A DNA stretch of 64,000 bases from SAR92 clade bacterium H921 (GCA_025153755.1 JAOALD010000002.1:434001-498000); one strand, 5' to 3'. Positions 50,601-60,850 are shown, numbered from the stretch's first letter. The notes: generated by a model not told the origin, from the sequence alone. Numbers and translations are program-made.

Positions 50601-50825
50601 TTCTGTGCCTACCAGTACAGAAATTTTTTGGACAAAGTATCAGTTGGGCGTTATCCACGTCGCTGGTGATCACAAGAGAAGGCACAGGAATCCACAGTGC
50701 CAGCTACAGTCAAATAAACACTTATCGGTGTGACTGGAATCTACCGCAAGCGCGGTGTCGCTTCTGATGTATTAGCAAACAGCCACTGAGAAAAGTCCTT
50801 ATCATAATGAACATGAGGACATGTT
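50601..50825 (+). promoter_or_regulatory. Structured ilvI mRNA leader with alternative hairpins around the ribosome binding site
   Basis: An 8-bp hairpin followed by six Ts lies at 50601-50629, and further short stems at 50681-50701 and 50743-50756. Just before the GTG start, GUCCUUAU (50795-50802) can pair with AUGAGGAC (50813-50820) and hide the AGGA site. The competing hairpin AACATG/CATGTT (50810-50825) instead shows AGGA as its loop. The two exclude each other. No Ile/Val/Leu-rich leader peptide was found. Confidence 0.5.
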
Positions 50826-52562
50826 GTGGAACTCTTATCTGGCGGTGAAATATTGATCCGCGCACTAAAAGATGCAGGCGTTAAGAACGTTTGGGGATAT
50901 CCCGGCGGCGCGGCGCTGCATATCTATGATGCCCTGTATCGACAGGATGACGTCTATCACTTATTAGTTCGCCATGAGCAGGCGGCGGTCCACGCTGCTG
51001 ATGGTTTTTCTCGCGCCACCGGCGAAGTAGGTACTGCTCTGGTGACCTCTGGTCCCGGTGCGACCAATGCGATCACTGGTATTGCCACTGCGTATATGGA
51101 TTCGATTCCAATGGTGGTTATCTCTGGGCAGGTTCCCTTGACTAAGATTGGTCAGGACGCCTTCCAAGAAACTGACATGGTCGGTGTTTCACGGCCTATT
51201 GTTAAGCACAGCTTTTTGGTTACTCGCACTGAAGATATTGCTGGCACTATCGCCAAGGCATATTTTATCGCTGCTTCAGGCCGTCCAGGTCCAGTGGTTG
51301 TGGATATACCCAAGGATGTCACAGATCCCAGCCATAAGGTGCCTTATAGCTACCCAGCTGATGTAAAGATGCGCTCCTACCAGCCAACTGATAAGGGTCA
51401 TCGTGGGCAAATTAAACGTGCGGTTAAAACACTTATCGGCGCCAAGCGACCAGTCATCTATGCCGGCGGTGGCGTTGTTATTGACAATGCTTCAGATCAG
51501 CTAACCGAGCTGGCACAGGCGTTGAACTTTCCGGTAACCAATACTTTGATGGGCCTAGGGTGCTACCCGGGTACCGATCGACAGTATCTGGGTATGCTGG
51601 GCATGCATGGTACCTTTGAAGCTAATACAGCAATGCACCATGCGGATGTGATCTTCGCCATTGGTGCGCGGTTTGATGATCGGGTGACCAATGATCTAGA
51701 AAAGTTCTGTCCTCATGCGACCATTATTCATGTCGATGTGGACCCGACATCAGTGTCGAAAAATATTGAAGCACATATTCCAATTGTAGGGACCTGCACC
51801 TCGGTACTCACAGAGATGTTGGCTATCAATAAAGAGCTAAAAAGTAAGCCAGATGTAGATGCGATCGCCCAGTGGTGGGCGCAACTTGATCAGTGGCGCT
51901 TGGATAAAGGTATCTACACAGCGTCGCGCTACGAAGAGAGCTCAGGCAACTGCATTAAGCCCCAAGATGTGATCAAAATGCTCTATAAGGTTACCGGTGG
52001 TGAGGCTATTGTGACCTCTGACGTGGGACAGCATCAAATGTTTGCGGCGCAGTATTATTTGTTCGATAAGCCGCGTACCTGGATTAACTCTGGTGGACTC
52101 GGCACCATGGGTTTTGGCTTGCCTGCAGCTATGGGCTGTCAGTTGGCATTTCCCGATAAAGATGTTGCCTGTGTAACAGGTGAGGGCAGTATCCAAATGA
52201 ATATTCAAGAGCTCTCGACCTGCAGTCAACACAATTTGCCTGTTAAAATTATTAATCTTAATAATGCGGCGCTGGGAATGGTCCGTCAGTGGCAGGATAT
52301 GAATTACAGCAGCCGCTACTCCGAGAGTGTCTACGAGGACTCATTGCCAGATTTTGTAAAACTGACAGAATCCTATGGTCACGTGGGTATGAAAATTACT
52401 CATATTGACGAGCTTGAAGAGAAAATGCGTGAGTGCTTCGCGATGAAAGACCGTGTGGTATTTATGGATATTGATGTCGATCGCTCGGAGCATGTATACC
52501 CCATGCAAATGCCCGGTGGTTCGATGCGCGATCTATGGCTTAATAAGACGGAGAGAACCTAA
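50826..52562 (+). CDS. ilvI: Acetolactate synthase large subunit
   Basis: 578 residues from GTG 50826 with AGGA 6 bases upstream. Domains follow the ThDP-enzyme order: N-terminal PYR domain with the catalytic Glu in [16 protein letters not shown], central domain, and C-terminal PP domain with the ThDP/Mg motif [13 protein letters not shown] (GEG in place of GDG, as in some proteobacterial relatives). It condenses two pyruvates, or pyruvate and 2-oxobutyrate, in the first shared step to valine, leucine and isoleucine. The stop overlaps ilvH as TAATG. Confidence 0.95.
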   Translation: MELLSGGEILIRALKDAGVKNVWGYPGGAALHIYDALYRQDDVYHLLVRHEQAAVHAADGFSRATGEVGTALVTSGPGATNAITGIATAYMDSIPMVVISGQVPLTKIGQDAFQETDMVGVSRPIVKHSFLVTRTEDIAGTIAKAYFIAASGRPGPVVVDIPKDVTDPSHKVPYSYPADVKMRSYQPTDKGHRGQIKRAVKTLIGAKRPVIYAGGGVVIDNASDQLTELAQALNFPVTNTLMGLGCYPGTDRQYLGMLGMHGTFEANTAMHHADVIFAIGARFDDRVTNDLEKFCPHATIIHVDVDPTSVSKNIEAHIPIVGTCTSVLTEMLAINKELKSKPDVDAIAQWWAQLDQWRLDKGIYTASRYEESSGNCIKPQDVIKMLYKVTGGEAIVTSDVGQHQMFAAQYYLFDKPRTWINSGGLGTMGFGLPAAMGCQLAFPDKDVACVTGEGSIQMNIQELSTCSQHNLPVKIINLNNAALGMVRQWQDMNYSSRYSESVYEDSLPDFVKLTESYGHVGMKITHIDELEEKMRECFAMKDRVVFMDIDVDRSEHVYPMQMPGGSMRDLWLNKTERT

Positions 52563-53056
52563 TGAAACGGATAATCTCTATTCTTTTAGAAAACGAATCT
52601 GGAGCGCTTTCAAGAGTTGTCGGTCTGTTTTCTCAACGCGGATATAATATAGATACTCTGACCGTAGCGCCCACCGATGACGACACACTGTCACGATTGA
52701 CTCTGACGACTCAGGGTGATGATCATATGGCCGAACAGATTGTCAAACAGTTGCACAAGCTCATAGATACTATCAAGGTCGTTGATTTAACCGTTGGCTC
52801 GCATATTGAACGTGAGCTGATGTTGGTCAAAATCAAGGCAGTAGATCATGATATCCGCATAGAGCTCAAAAGCTGTGTGGAGATCTTTCGGGGCCACATT
52901 ATCGATGTGACGCCATCGACTTATACGGTGCAACTGGCTGGCGACAGCGACAAGCTAGATGCCTTTATCGAGGCCGTTCGGGAGATGGGTATTATGGAAG
53001 TGGTGAGAAGCGGCATTTCAGGCATCTCCCGCGGCGAAAAATTTTTACGTGTATAA
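52562..53056 (+). CDS. ilvH: Acetolactate synthase regulatory small subunit
   Basis: 164 residues, the size of IlvH rather than the short IlvN. The ACT domain is at about 1-75 (ISILLENESGALSRVVGLFS, GYNIDTLTVAPTDD) and binds valine for feedback inhibition in known enzymes. The second half (ELMLVKIKAVDHDIRIELKS) is the ALS_ss C-terminal domain that activates the catalytic subunit. It is coupled to ilvI by a one-base overlap. Confidence 0.95.
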   Translation: MKRIISILLENESGALSRVVGLFSQRGYNIDTLTVAPTDDDTLSRLTLTTQGDDHMAEQIVKQLHKLIDTIKVVDLTVGSHIERELMLVKIKAVDHDIRIELKSCVEIFRGHIIDVTPSTYTVQLAGDSDKLDAFIEAVREMGIMEVVRSGISGISRGEKFLRV

Positions 53057-53088
53057 CTCTTTTTAAATACTGACTTTTATTAAATTAG

Positions 53089-54114
<1,026 letters not shown>

Positions 54115-54137
54115 ACCTTACTATTATTCATCGATGC

Positions 54138-54169
54138 TAAAACGGCTCGCTCTCAGGTGGGCCGTTTTA
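54138..54169 (+). terminator. Probable terminator after ilvC
   Basis: TAAAACGGCTC (54138-54148) pairs with GGGCCGTTTTA (54159-54169) in an 11-bp stem with one wobble. The T-run is only four bases, so termination may be partial. Confidence 0.7.
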
Positions 54170-54228
54170 GTATGTGTCACGTAAAAAATCAGTTTAAACG
54201 CAGCCTAACAATTTGGAACATAGAGCAG

Positions 54229-55017
54229 ATGAGCAGAGCAAATAGCAGGACCCGTGTCGTTACCTTAGATGGCGGTATTAATTTTCGCGACATCGGTGGA
54301 TACGTTAATGATCAGGGTCGCAGCGTTAAATGGCGCAAGATTATGCGCTGCGGGCATCTGGCTAATCTCACAGACAATGATCTCGACAGTCTCGAGCAAA
54401 TTGGTATCAATAGAATCCATGATTTTCGCCGCACCGAGGAACAGGAGCAATCGCCAAGCCGCGCTGTGCGAGCTGAATTTATTGACGACTATCAAATTTC
54501 CATAGGAGATATCTCAAGATTTTGGGAGTTTTTATTTGGTGGCGAGCTGACTGCAGAATCTTCCCATACACTGGTGGTCAATTCCTATCGCAACTGTATT
54601 GAATCAGTAATTCCTGCTTTTAGTCGTTTTATGCGTCATATTGTTGATAATGCTGATAACGCCTCGGTATTTCATTGCTCTGCGGGTAAAGACCGTACAG
54701 GTATGGCGGCGGCACTTATCCTGTCGGCGCTGGATGTACCTCGCCAGACTATCATTGAGGACTATATGTTGACACTGCAACACTATGACTCTGAAAAGTT
54801 GATTGACTTGGTAGAAGGGCACCTGCGAGATGCCAAGGTAGAAAGTTGGGATCGAAACTGGTTAGTACCCTATTGCTCTGTTCATCAGGATAATATTGTC
54901 GCCTTTCTTGACGCTATTGACAGCGAATATGGCAATGTAAGAAATTACCTTATAACTGCGCTGGGCTTATCTCAGGCGGATTTGGATAAAATGCATAGCT
55001 GTTATTTAGAAGACTAG
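54229..55017 (+). CDS. Tyrosine-phosphatase-like protein (Y_phosphatase3 type)
   Basis: 262 residues from ATG 54229, giving MSRANSRTRVVTLDGGINFRD, the usual start for this family; the longer frame from 54157 begins inside the terminator. The phosphatase loop C-x5-R is HCSAGKDRTGMAAALIL, and NFRDIGGY near the start is the other family mark. Family members remove phosphate from tyrosine, serine or phosphoinositides. No signal peptide is seen. The role beside ilvC and pssA is unclear. Confidence 0.82.
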   Translation: MSRANSRTRVVTLDGGINFRDIGGYVNDQGRSVKWRKIMRCGHLANLTDNDLDSLEQIGINRIHDFRRTEEQEQSPSRAVRAEFIDDYQISIGDISRFWEFLFGGELTAESSHTLVVNSYRNCIESVIPAFSRFMRHIVDNADNASVFHCSAGKDRTGMAAALILSALDVPRQTIIEDYMLTLQHYDSEKLIDLVEGHLRDAKVESWDRNWLVPYCSVHQDNIVAFLDAIDSEYGNVRNYLITALGLSQADLDKMHSCYLED

Positions 55018-55066
55018 ACCCTATAATGCCCAAAGACTTAACGCTTAGGGACTCAAAGGTAGCGGC

Positions 55067-55855
55067 ATGAAGAAAGAAAAAGATAGCCAAGATAGAGTAG
55101 TAAATCTTAAATCGGCAACGATTGGGGATGTGCCAACGCGGCGCAAAGGGATCTATTTGCTACCCAATCTACTCACTACCGGTGCTCTTTTTGGTGGGTT
55201 CTATGCGGTTTTGTCTGGTTTTAGCGGCCAATATGAATGGGCTGCTATGGCTATTTTTATCGCTATGATATTTGATGGCTTGGATGGTCGGGTGGCACGG
55301 ATGACTAACACTGAGAGTGCATTTGGGGTTCAGTATGACAGCCTGTCAGATATGGTATCTTTCGGCGTTGCGCCAGCTGTGGTCGCCTATGGTTGGGGGG
55401 TCAGTGGTCTGGGTAAGCTGGGGTTGGCTGCGGTTTTCGTCTATGCGTCCTGCGCGGCGTTGCGTCTGGCTCGCTTTAATGTTCAAGCGGAACTTTCTGA
55501 CAATAAAAGTTTTACGGGGCTACCCAGTCCTGCCGCTGCAGCTATTGTTGCGGGATTTGTGTGGTCTACATACCAGGTAGAGACCTCTCTCGGTTTGGCG
55601 GTAATTGGTGCCGCTATTACTGCCGTCTCAGGTTTGTTGATGGTTTCTAACTTCAAATACCCCAGTTTTAAAGAAGTGGACTTGCGAGGTAAGGTCCCCT
55701 TTATTGTTATCCTCTCGGTAGTGATGGGTTTTGTGGTGATAACAATAGATCCCCCGCGTATCCTGTTTACCATGGCCATAGTGTTTGGTTTTTCCGCGCC
55801 GCTAATGTGGATCTGGAAAAAACTAAATCCAACGCTCAGTAATAATGCTGATTAA
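55067..55855 (+). CDS. pssA: CDP-diacylglycerol-serine O-phosphatidyltransferase
   Basis: 262 residues with about 6-7 membrane segments; AAAGGT precedes ATG 55067. The CDP-alcohol phosphotransferase motif is complete: DGLDGRVAR, then G and two Asp residues in FGVQYDSLSDMVSFG. It makes phosphatidylserine from CDP-diacylglycerol and L-serine, the precursor of phosphatidylethanolamine. This is the membrane-embedded type, not the soluble Escherichia coli type. The ilvC-pssA-leuA neighbourhood is common in gammaproteobacteria. Confidence 0.93.
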   Translation: MKKEKDSQDRVVNLKSATIGDVPTRRKGIYLLPNLLTTGALFGGFYAVLSGFSGQYEWAAMAIFIAMIFDGLDGRVARMTNTESAFGVQYDSLSDMVSFGVAPAVVAYGWGVSGLGKLGLAAVFVYASCAALRLARFNVQAELSDNKSFTGLPSPAAAAIVAGFVWSTYQVETSLGLAVIGAAITAVSGLLMVSNFKYPSFKEVDLRGKVPFIVILSVVMGFVVITIDPPRILFTMAIVFGFSAPLMWIWKKLNPTLSNNAD

Positions 55856-55898
55856 TTTAGACTTGGCATGTGCGAAAAAAACTGGTTGAATACTATCC

Positions 55899-55985
55899 AT
55901 GAGTAACGCGGCCCACATTTTTCCTGCAAACAACAGTTTAGCGACTGTTGCGTCTGCACGCGGACTACTTCTTCTCCTGCCCTGA
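55899..55985 (+). CDS. leuA leader peptide with five consecutive Leu codons
   Basis: A 28-codon frame from ATG 55899 to TGA 55983-55985. It begins MSNAAHIFPAN and ends ARGLLLLLP, the leucines being encoded CTA CTT CTT CTC CTG at 55965-55979. Five Leu codons in a row just before the stop, 150 bp upstream of leuA, is the mark of transcription attenuation, as in the enteric leu operon. No strong ribosome binding site is visible, only AAAAAACTGG upstream. Confidence 0.8.
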   Translation: MSNAAHIFPANNSLATVASARGLLLLLP

Positions 55986-56063
55986 GGGGCATCTATAGTT
56001 ATTTCTCATCCAAAATTTTCGTTTATTGCCTTAGTTGCAATAAAATTGTAGCCCCACAGGGGG
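55978..56063 (+). promoter_or_regulatory. Candidate leuA attenuator with mutually exclusive pairings
   Basis: Three pairings compete: TGCCC (55978-55982) with GGGCA (55987-55991); GGGGC (55986-55990) with GCCCC (56051-56055); and CCCC (56052-56055) with GGGG (56059-56062). This is the 1:2, 2:3, 3:4 layout of attenuators, with the last Leu codon inside arm 1. The 3:4 hairpin has only TTTT about ten bases later, so it is a weak terminator by sequence. A separate 8-bp stem lies at 56022-56044. Confidence 0.5.
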
Positions 56064-56135
56064 TGAATCCGTTTTACAATGTAGTCAGTTACCTAAGCGC
56101 TTAAAATGCGCCTGGCTCCAATCAGGAAGAAAAAT

Positions 56136-57695
56136 ATGAAGAGCACAGAGCAGTCGAAAGAGAAATTAGTCATTTTTGATACCACATTGCGCGATGGCGA
56201 ACAGAGTCCCGGCGCATCCATGACCAAAGATGAGAAAGTGCGCATTGCCAAAGCTTTGGAAAAAATGCGTGTCGATGTTATTGAAGCTGGTTTTGCCATC
56301 TCTAGTCAGGGTGACTTTGAAGCTGTACAGGCCATAGCCAACACTGTAACCGAGAGCCGTATTTGTAGCCTATCAAGGGCCATGGTTGCGGATATCGAAC
56401 GTGCCGGAGAGGCTCTTAAAGGTGCAAATGCTGGTCGTATTCACACCTTTATCGCCACCTCGCCGATCCATATGAAGCACAAGTTGCAGATGGAGCCAAA
56501 TGAGGTTCTTGAGCAGGCCGTGGGTGCGGTCAAAATAGCCCGTAGCCTAATTGATGATGTTGAGTTTTCCCTGGAAGATGCCAGTCGTACCGAATTTGAT
56601 TTTATGTGTCGGATCACCGAGGCAGTCATCGATGCAGGTGCGCGAACTATCAACCTACCAGATACCGTGGGCTATTCTGCGCCAGGTGAATATGGAGCGA
56701 TGATTGAGCGCCTTTTAAATACGGTACCCAATGCGGATAAAGCAATCTTTTCGGTACATTGTCATAATGATTTAGGTTTGGCGGTGGCAAATAGTCTCTC
56801 TGCTGTTCAGGCTGGTGCTCGACAAGTTGAGTGTACAATCAATGGTCTAGGTGAACGGGCGGGTAATGCCTCATTGGAAGAAATAGTGATGGCGATCCGC
56901 ACGCGCAAGGATCTTTTTCCTGTGGCAACGGACATCGATGCTGTGCATATAGTGCCAACTTCGCGTCTGGTCTCAAGTATTACTGGCTTCCCGGTACAGC
57001 CAAACAAGGCTATTGTGGGGGCTAATGCCTTTGCCCATGAGTCAGGTATCCACCAAGATGGTATTTTAAAATTTCGTGAGACCTACGAAATCATGAAGGC
57101 TGAGGATGTTGGTTGGAGTAACAATAAGCTGTCTTTGGGCAAATTGTCCGGCCGAGCAGCCTTTGCCGCTCGCCTTGAAGAACTAGGTATTGTCTTTGAT
57201 GGCAAAGAAGATTTTAACCAGGCTTTTATACGTTTTAAGGAATTAGCTGACAAGAAGCGTGAAATCTTTGATGAAGATTTACAGGCGCTAGTTTCCGATG
57301 TGCAGATGGGCACCGAAGATGACGTGTTGACCGTGATTGATCTTGAGGTGTTGTCAAAATCTGGTCAGGCACCTCATGCTAAGATTATAGTTAAGTATCA
57401 GGATCAGGAGCACAGCTCTGAATCCAGTGGTGACGGCGCAGTCGATGCAATATTTAATGCGATTGAAAAGCTAGTTAACTCTGAGACCAGGCTACAGCTA
57501 TATTCAGTCAATGCCGTTACTCAGGGTACAGATTCCCAAGGTGAGGTTACGGTGCGATTAGAAAAAGATGGCCGAATTATCAATGGGCAGGGTGCAGACA
57601 CAGATATACTTTTAGCCAGTGCCAAGGCCTATTTGAATGCGCTGACCCTAATGCGTAATCCTGGGCGGTTACACCCGCAGCTTGGCGGTGTTTAG
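56136..57695 (+). CDS. leuA: 2-isopropylmalate synthase
   Basis: 519 residues from ATG 56136, chosen over ATG 56106 because AGGAAG lies 7 bases upstream. The TIM barrel starts [17 protein letters not shown], with the metal ligands in [16 protein letters not shown] and the [14 protein letters not shown] motif. The C-terminal 130 residues are the leucine-sensing regulatory domain ([19 protein letters not shown]). It condenses acetyl-CoA and 2-oxoisovalerate, the first committed leucine step. A leader peptide and attenuator precede it; the next gene starts at its stop (TAGTG). Confidence 0.95.
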   Translation: MKSTEQSKEKLVIFDTTLRDGEQSPGASMTKDEKVRIAKALEKMRVDVIEAGFAISSQGDFEAVQAIANTVTESRICSLSRAMVADIERAGEALKGANAGRIHTFIATSPIHMKHKLQMEPNEVLEQAVGAVKIARSLIDDVEFSLEDASRTEFDFMCRITEAVIDAGARTINLPDTVGYSAPGEYGAMIERLLNTVPNADKAIFSVHCHNDLGLAVANSLSAVQAGARQVECTINGLGERAGNASLEEIVMAIRTRKDLFPVATDIDAVHIVPTSRLVSSITGFPVQPNKAIVGANAFAHESGIHQDGILKFRETYEIMKAEDVGWSNNKLSLGKLSGRAAFAARLEELGIVFDGKEDFNQAFIRFKELADKKREIFDEDLQALVSDVQMGTEDDVLTVIDLEVLSKSGQAPHAKIIVKYQDQEHSSESSGDGAVDAIFNAIEKLVNSETRLQLYSVNAVTQGTDSQGEVTVRLEKDGRIINGQGADTDILLASAKAYLNALTLMRNPGRLHPQLGGV

Positions 57696-58471
57696 TGTCA
57701 GCCGCTCTGCGCAATCAGTATCTGCAAACTCTGGGTGTCGTTCAATATGTATCCAGAGATTTGCCGTTGGTATCGCCTTTTGCTCATCCAGAAGAAACCA
57801 ATCGCCACAGTACTAATCCTTATAACAAGTCGGCTATCGATAGTCCCAGCAAGGCAGTTATCGGTGCGCCAGAAAGTCTCGAAGTCATGGCTAAAACTGT
57901 GGCAGAGCTGAGTGCTATTGGCGCTGAAAAAGCCCCTCAAGCAAGGGGTATCGAGGTCGCAGACATAGCGCTAGAGTCCGAGGAACTCAGAGATATTGCG
58001 CTGACATTTGCACTCTGGCAACCTACTGATGAGGTACTAGTCTGTTGTTCGGTAGAAGACAGCTTACCGGACCCCGACCAGATCCTACTGCTGGGCAATA
58101 TATTGCTTGCAATGGGTCAGGATAATGGACCGTTACCACAGATGGATATCGTTCAATGGCCTCCCTTCCCCAATGCTAGTGGGGATGTTGAGGAAGTCCG
58201 TGACTTTTTAGCGACCCTGATAAAAGCCCGTATCAGCAGTAAATCGGCCAAAATATTGCTTTTGATGGGTGATGATGCCCGGCATTGGCTGCTGACTGAT
58301 GATGAAAAAGAGGCAGTCGCTAATGGTCAGGTGAATATTTTTGAGCAGGTTACGGCGCTGGTGGTGCCATCTCTCAAAGAGATGATTGAGCAGCCATTTA
58401 GGAAGGGTGAAACCTGGCAGACCATACGCTTTTTGTCACCACAGCGGCATGTGCATAAAACACCATCTTGA
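57695..58471 (+). CDS. HolD-like protein (possible DNA polymerase III psi subunit)
   Basis: 258 residues from GTG 57695, overlapping the leuA stop by one base. The start NQYLQTLGVVQYVSRDLPLV resembles the HolD start of Escherichia coli (RRDWQLQQLGITQWSLRRP), where this segment binds the chi subunit. A second block, DPDQILLLGNILLAMG, recalls the end of the fold. The gene overlaps rimI by four bases, as holD does in E. coli. The protein is about twice as long as E. coli HolD, with a variable insertion at about 30-90. The call rests on the short N-terminal match and gene order. Confidence 0.55.
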   Translation: MSAALRNQYLQTLGVVQYVSRDLPLVSPFAHPEETNRHSTNPYNKSAIDSPSKAVIGAPESLEVMAKTVAELSAIGAEKAPQARGIEVADIALESEELRDIALTFALWQPTDEVLVCCSVEDSLPDPDQILLLGNILLAMGQDNGPLPQMDIVQWPPFPNASGDVEEVRDFLATLIKARISSKSAKILLLMGDDARHWLLTDDEKEAVANGQVNIFEQVTALVVPSLKEMIEQPFRKGETWQTIRFLSPQRHVHKTPS

Positions 58472-58932
58472 ATTACTCCGACCGCCATCATTTTGCTATC
58501 CGAGATATGGAAATTACCGATCTAGAACAGGTTGTGATGATAGAAACATCGGTCTCGCAGTCGCCGTGGAGCTCCATACAGTTCCAGCAAAGTCTCAATG
58601 AATCGATGGTACTAGTGGTCGCAGGACAGATTATTGGCTTTTCGGTGGTGGCAATTATTGGCGATGAGGCGGAAGTACATAATTTAGCCGTGCATCCGGA
58701 TCATCAGGGGCTAGGATTCGGCTCTGTGTTATTAGATCATATAATTGCCCATCTGCCTGTGCTAGTATCGAAAATGCACCTCGAGGTAAGGACTTCTAAT
58801 TTTCCCGCCATAAGGCTATATCTACAAAGAGACTTTGTGCCCGTGGGCGAGCGCCTAGGCTACTATAAAACCGAACATGGTCGTGAGGATGCTGTGCTTA
58901 TGTCGCGGCCAATTAAGGCGACTGGGCACTAA
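58468..58932 (+). CDS. rimI: Ribosomal protein S18-alanine N-acetyltransferase
   Basis: 154 residues from TTG 58468, overlapping the previous stop (TTGA); ATG 58507 (MEITDLEQ) is an alternative start. The GNAT acetyl-CoA motif is VHPDHQGLGFGSVLLDH, followed by LEVRTSNFPAIRLYLQRDF and the C-terminal YYKTEHGREDAVLMSRPI, which match RimI closely. It acetylates the N-terminal alanine of ribosomal protein S18. Confidence 0.88.
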   Translation: MNYSDRHHFAIRDMEITDLEQVVMIETSVSQSPWSSIQFQQSLNESMVLVVAGQIIGFSVVAIIGDEAEVHNLAVHPDHQGLGFGSVLLDHIIAHLPVLVSKMHLEVRTSNFPAIRLYLQRDFVPVGERLGYYKTEHGREDAVLMSRPIKATGH

Positions 58933-58975
58933 TGTTTGTTACCCTTGATAAACTATAGTTAATAAAAGGCCCTAA

Positions 58976-59428
58976 ATGGATATTAATATGATGTATTGGC
59001 ACTGGCTGGTGTTAGGTATTTTACTAATTATCGGTGAGATTTTTATCCCCAGCTTCACTATTTTGTGGTTTGGCTTAGGTGCTCTTGTGGTAGGTGTTGC
59101 AGGACTGCTATTTAAGATGCCTTTTACCGTGCAGGTGTTGCTATGGACTGTTTCATCCGTGGCATTTACTGTGCTTTGGTTCAGGGTGATCAAACCGAAA
59201 GTGGACGATCGCAATAATGATAGTTTGGCACGTGAATCAGCAGTTGGTGAAGCCGGACAGGTTATAAAATTGCCGGCAGGACAGAGCAACGGCAAATTGC
59301 GCTTTAGTACCCCAGTGCTAGGTCAGGATGAATGGGAGTTTAACTGCGACACTCAGGTGAAACTGGGTGACCGTCTTCATATTAAAGAAATCTCTGGCAA
59401 TGTTTTAGTTGTCACCAAGCTTAGTTAA
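58976..59428 (+). CDS. NfeD-family membrane protein
   Basis: 150 residues; AAGG precedes ATG 58976. Two or three membrane segments fill residues about 8-75 (WLVLGILLIIGEIFIPS, LWFGLGALVVGVAGLLF), followed by a soluble OB-fold domain (GEAGQVIKLPAGQSNGKLRF, GDRLHIKEISGNVLVV). NfeD proteins pair with SPFH/stomatin proteins, and the slipin gene follows 21 bp downstream. Together they are thought to organise membrane microdomains. Confidence 0.9.
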   Translation: MDINMMYWHWLVLGILLIIGEIFIPSFTILWFGLGALVVGVAGLLFKMPFTVQVLLWTVSSVAFTVLWFRVIKPKVDDRNNDSLARESAVGEAGQVIKLPAGQSNGKLRFSTPVLGQDEWEFNCDTQVKLGDRLHIKEISGNVLVVTKLS

Positions 59429-59449
59429 TTATTCCAAGGAGAATAGCTA

Positions 59450-60301
59450 ATGGAAGGTAGCATCGTTGTAATTGCAATTTTTATTCTGGTCTTAGTCACT
59501 GTTTTTAAAGGTGTGCGCCTGGTACCTCAGGGTTCTAAATGGGTAGTTCAGCGTCTGGGTAAATATCATAAGTCATTGCTTCCTGGTCTCAATCTGATTG
59601 TTCCCTATATCGATGTTGTCGCCTTTAAAGCTACCACTAAGGATATCGTCTTAGATATTCCCTCGCAGGAGGTAATTACCTTAGATAACGTAGTTATCAT
59701 AGCCAACGCAGTGGCCTATATTAATATCATCAGTCCAGAAAAAGCCGTTTATGGCGTGGAAGATTATGAACTGGCCATTCGAACGTTGGTGCAGACATCG
59801 CTGCGCTCAATTGTCGGCGAAATGGCTTTGGATGATGCACTGTCCTCACGTGATCAGATTAAAGCCAAACTTAAATCCTCGATTTCAGATGATATTGCCG
59901 ATTGGGGCATCACCTTAAAGACTGTAGAAATTCAGGATATTAATCCCTCTGGTACCATGCAACAGGCGATGGAAGAACAGGCAGCGGCGGAGCGGCAGCG
60001 TCGCGCCACGGTAACTCGTGCTGACGGTGAGAAAACAGCTGCAATCCTGGAGGCCGATGGTCGTCTAGAAGCCTCCCGGCGAGATGCAGAGGCACAGGTC
60101 GTTTTAGCCGAAGCCACTAAGTCAGCGCTGAGTAAGGTCAATGAGGCGATTCAGGACAAAGAATTACCTGCCATGTACCTTTTGGGTGAGCAATATATTT
60201 CTGCTATGAAGTCTATGTCTAATTCGTCTAACGCTAAAATTGTAGTGTTGCCGGCAGATTTACCCGCTGCAGTAAGGGGCATCATGAATAATGCTAAATA
60301 G
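59450..60301 (+). CDS. SPFH-domain slipin/stomatin-like protein
   Basis: 283 residues; AAGGAGA is 7 bases before ATG 59450. One N-terminal membrane segment (VVIAIFILVLVTVF) is followed by the SPFH domain at about 20-190 (VPQGSKWVVQRLGKYHKSL, DIPSQEVITLDNV) and an Ala/Glu-rich coiled coil (about 175-235, MEEQAAAERQRRATVT). It forms membrane-attached oligomers, partnered by NfeD. It resembles QmcA in layout. A terminator follows. Confidence 0.9.
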   Translation: MEGSIVVIAIFILVLVTVFKGVRLVPQGSKWVVQRLGKYHKSLLPGLNLIVPYIDVVAFKATTKDIVLDIPSQEVITLDNVVIIANAVAYINIISPEKAVYGVEDYELAIRTLVQTSLRSIVGEMALDDALSSRDQIKAKLKSSISDDIADWGITLKTVEIQDINPSGTMQQAMEEQAAAERQRRATVTRADGEKTAAILEADGRLEASRRDAEAQVVLAEATKSALSKVNEAIQDKELPAMYLLGEQYISAMKSMSNSSNAKIVVLPADLPAAVRGIMNNAK

Positions 60302-60327
60302 TCCGAGTCAATTTGGCTCGTGCAACG

Positions 60328-60362
60328 AAAACGTCAACTAATGTCATTGGTTGACGTTTTAA
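60328..60362. terminator. Terminator after nfeD-slipin
   Basis: AAAACGTCAAC (60328-60338) and GTTGACGTTTT (60350-60360) form a perfect 11-bp stem with an 11-base loop. It is symmetric, with a short T-run. Confidence 0.75.
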
Positions 60363-60395
60363 TTAATGGATTAATAAAAAGTGAAGGAAAGCCTC

Positions 60396-60773
60396 ATGCT
60401 CAAAATATTTGTAGTAAGTGCTGCGATCGCAGTTCTGTCTGGCTGCAGTAATGGTTACAGCTACGGTACCCCAGACAAAGTAATCATAGATACCCTCGGT
60501 GTAGACCCCTATGAATATCAGGCTGATTTAGCCGATTGTGAAGAATATGCCCATCAGATTAGTGTCAGCGGAAAAACAGCAGAAGGTGTTTTAGAAGGCG
60601 CTGTCGTTGGCGGCGTTCTGGGTGCTGTGCTGGGTAATAGTGATACAGCAAAACGCAGTGCTGGGGCCGGTGGCGTTTTAGGGGGCGCTGAAGGTAATCA
60701 ACGGGCTCGCTATGAGCAGGATCGTATTGTTAAGCGCTGTTTGAAAGGACGTGGTTATCGAGTTTTAAACTAG
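60396..60773 (+). CDS. Glycine-zipper lipoprotein
   Basis: 125 residues from ATG 60396, with AAGGAA about 9 bases upstream. The lipoprotein signal is MLKIFVVSAAIAVLSGC. The middle carries a glycine zipper (EGAVVGGVLGAVLGN, GAGGVLGGAEGN) that may pack in or on the membrane, and Cys residues at DCEEYA and RCLKGRGYRVLN frame it, as in many short envelope lipoproteins of this type. Function unknown; monocistronic. Confidence 0.78.
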   Translation: MLKIFVVSAAIAVLSGCSNGYSYGTPDKVIIDTLGVDPYEYQADLADCEEYAHQISVSGKTAEGVLEGAVVGGVLGAVLGNSDTAKRSAGAGGVLGGAEGNQRARYEQDRIVKRCLKGRGYRVLN

Positions 60774-60850
60774 TCAGATTGGCAATCTATTGAGCCTACA
60801 AGCGTCCTGAGGGATTACAGACAACACCAGCTAGCTACCAAGCGCGAACA

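Noticed and set aside
50585-50767. Leader peptide for ilvI attenuation
   Set aside because: The frame beginning at 50585 starts before the predicted transcript start and has no run of Ile, Val or Leu codons.
50807-50848. 14-codon upstream frame overlapping the ilvI start
   Set aside because: It has no ribosome binding site of its own and its ATGs are part of the hairpin arms; likely incidental.
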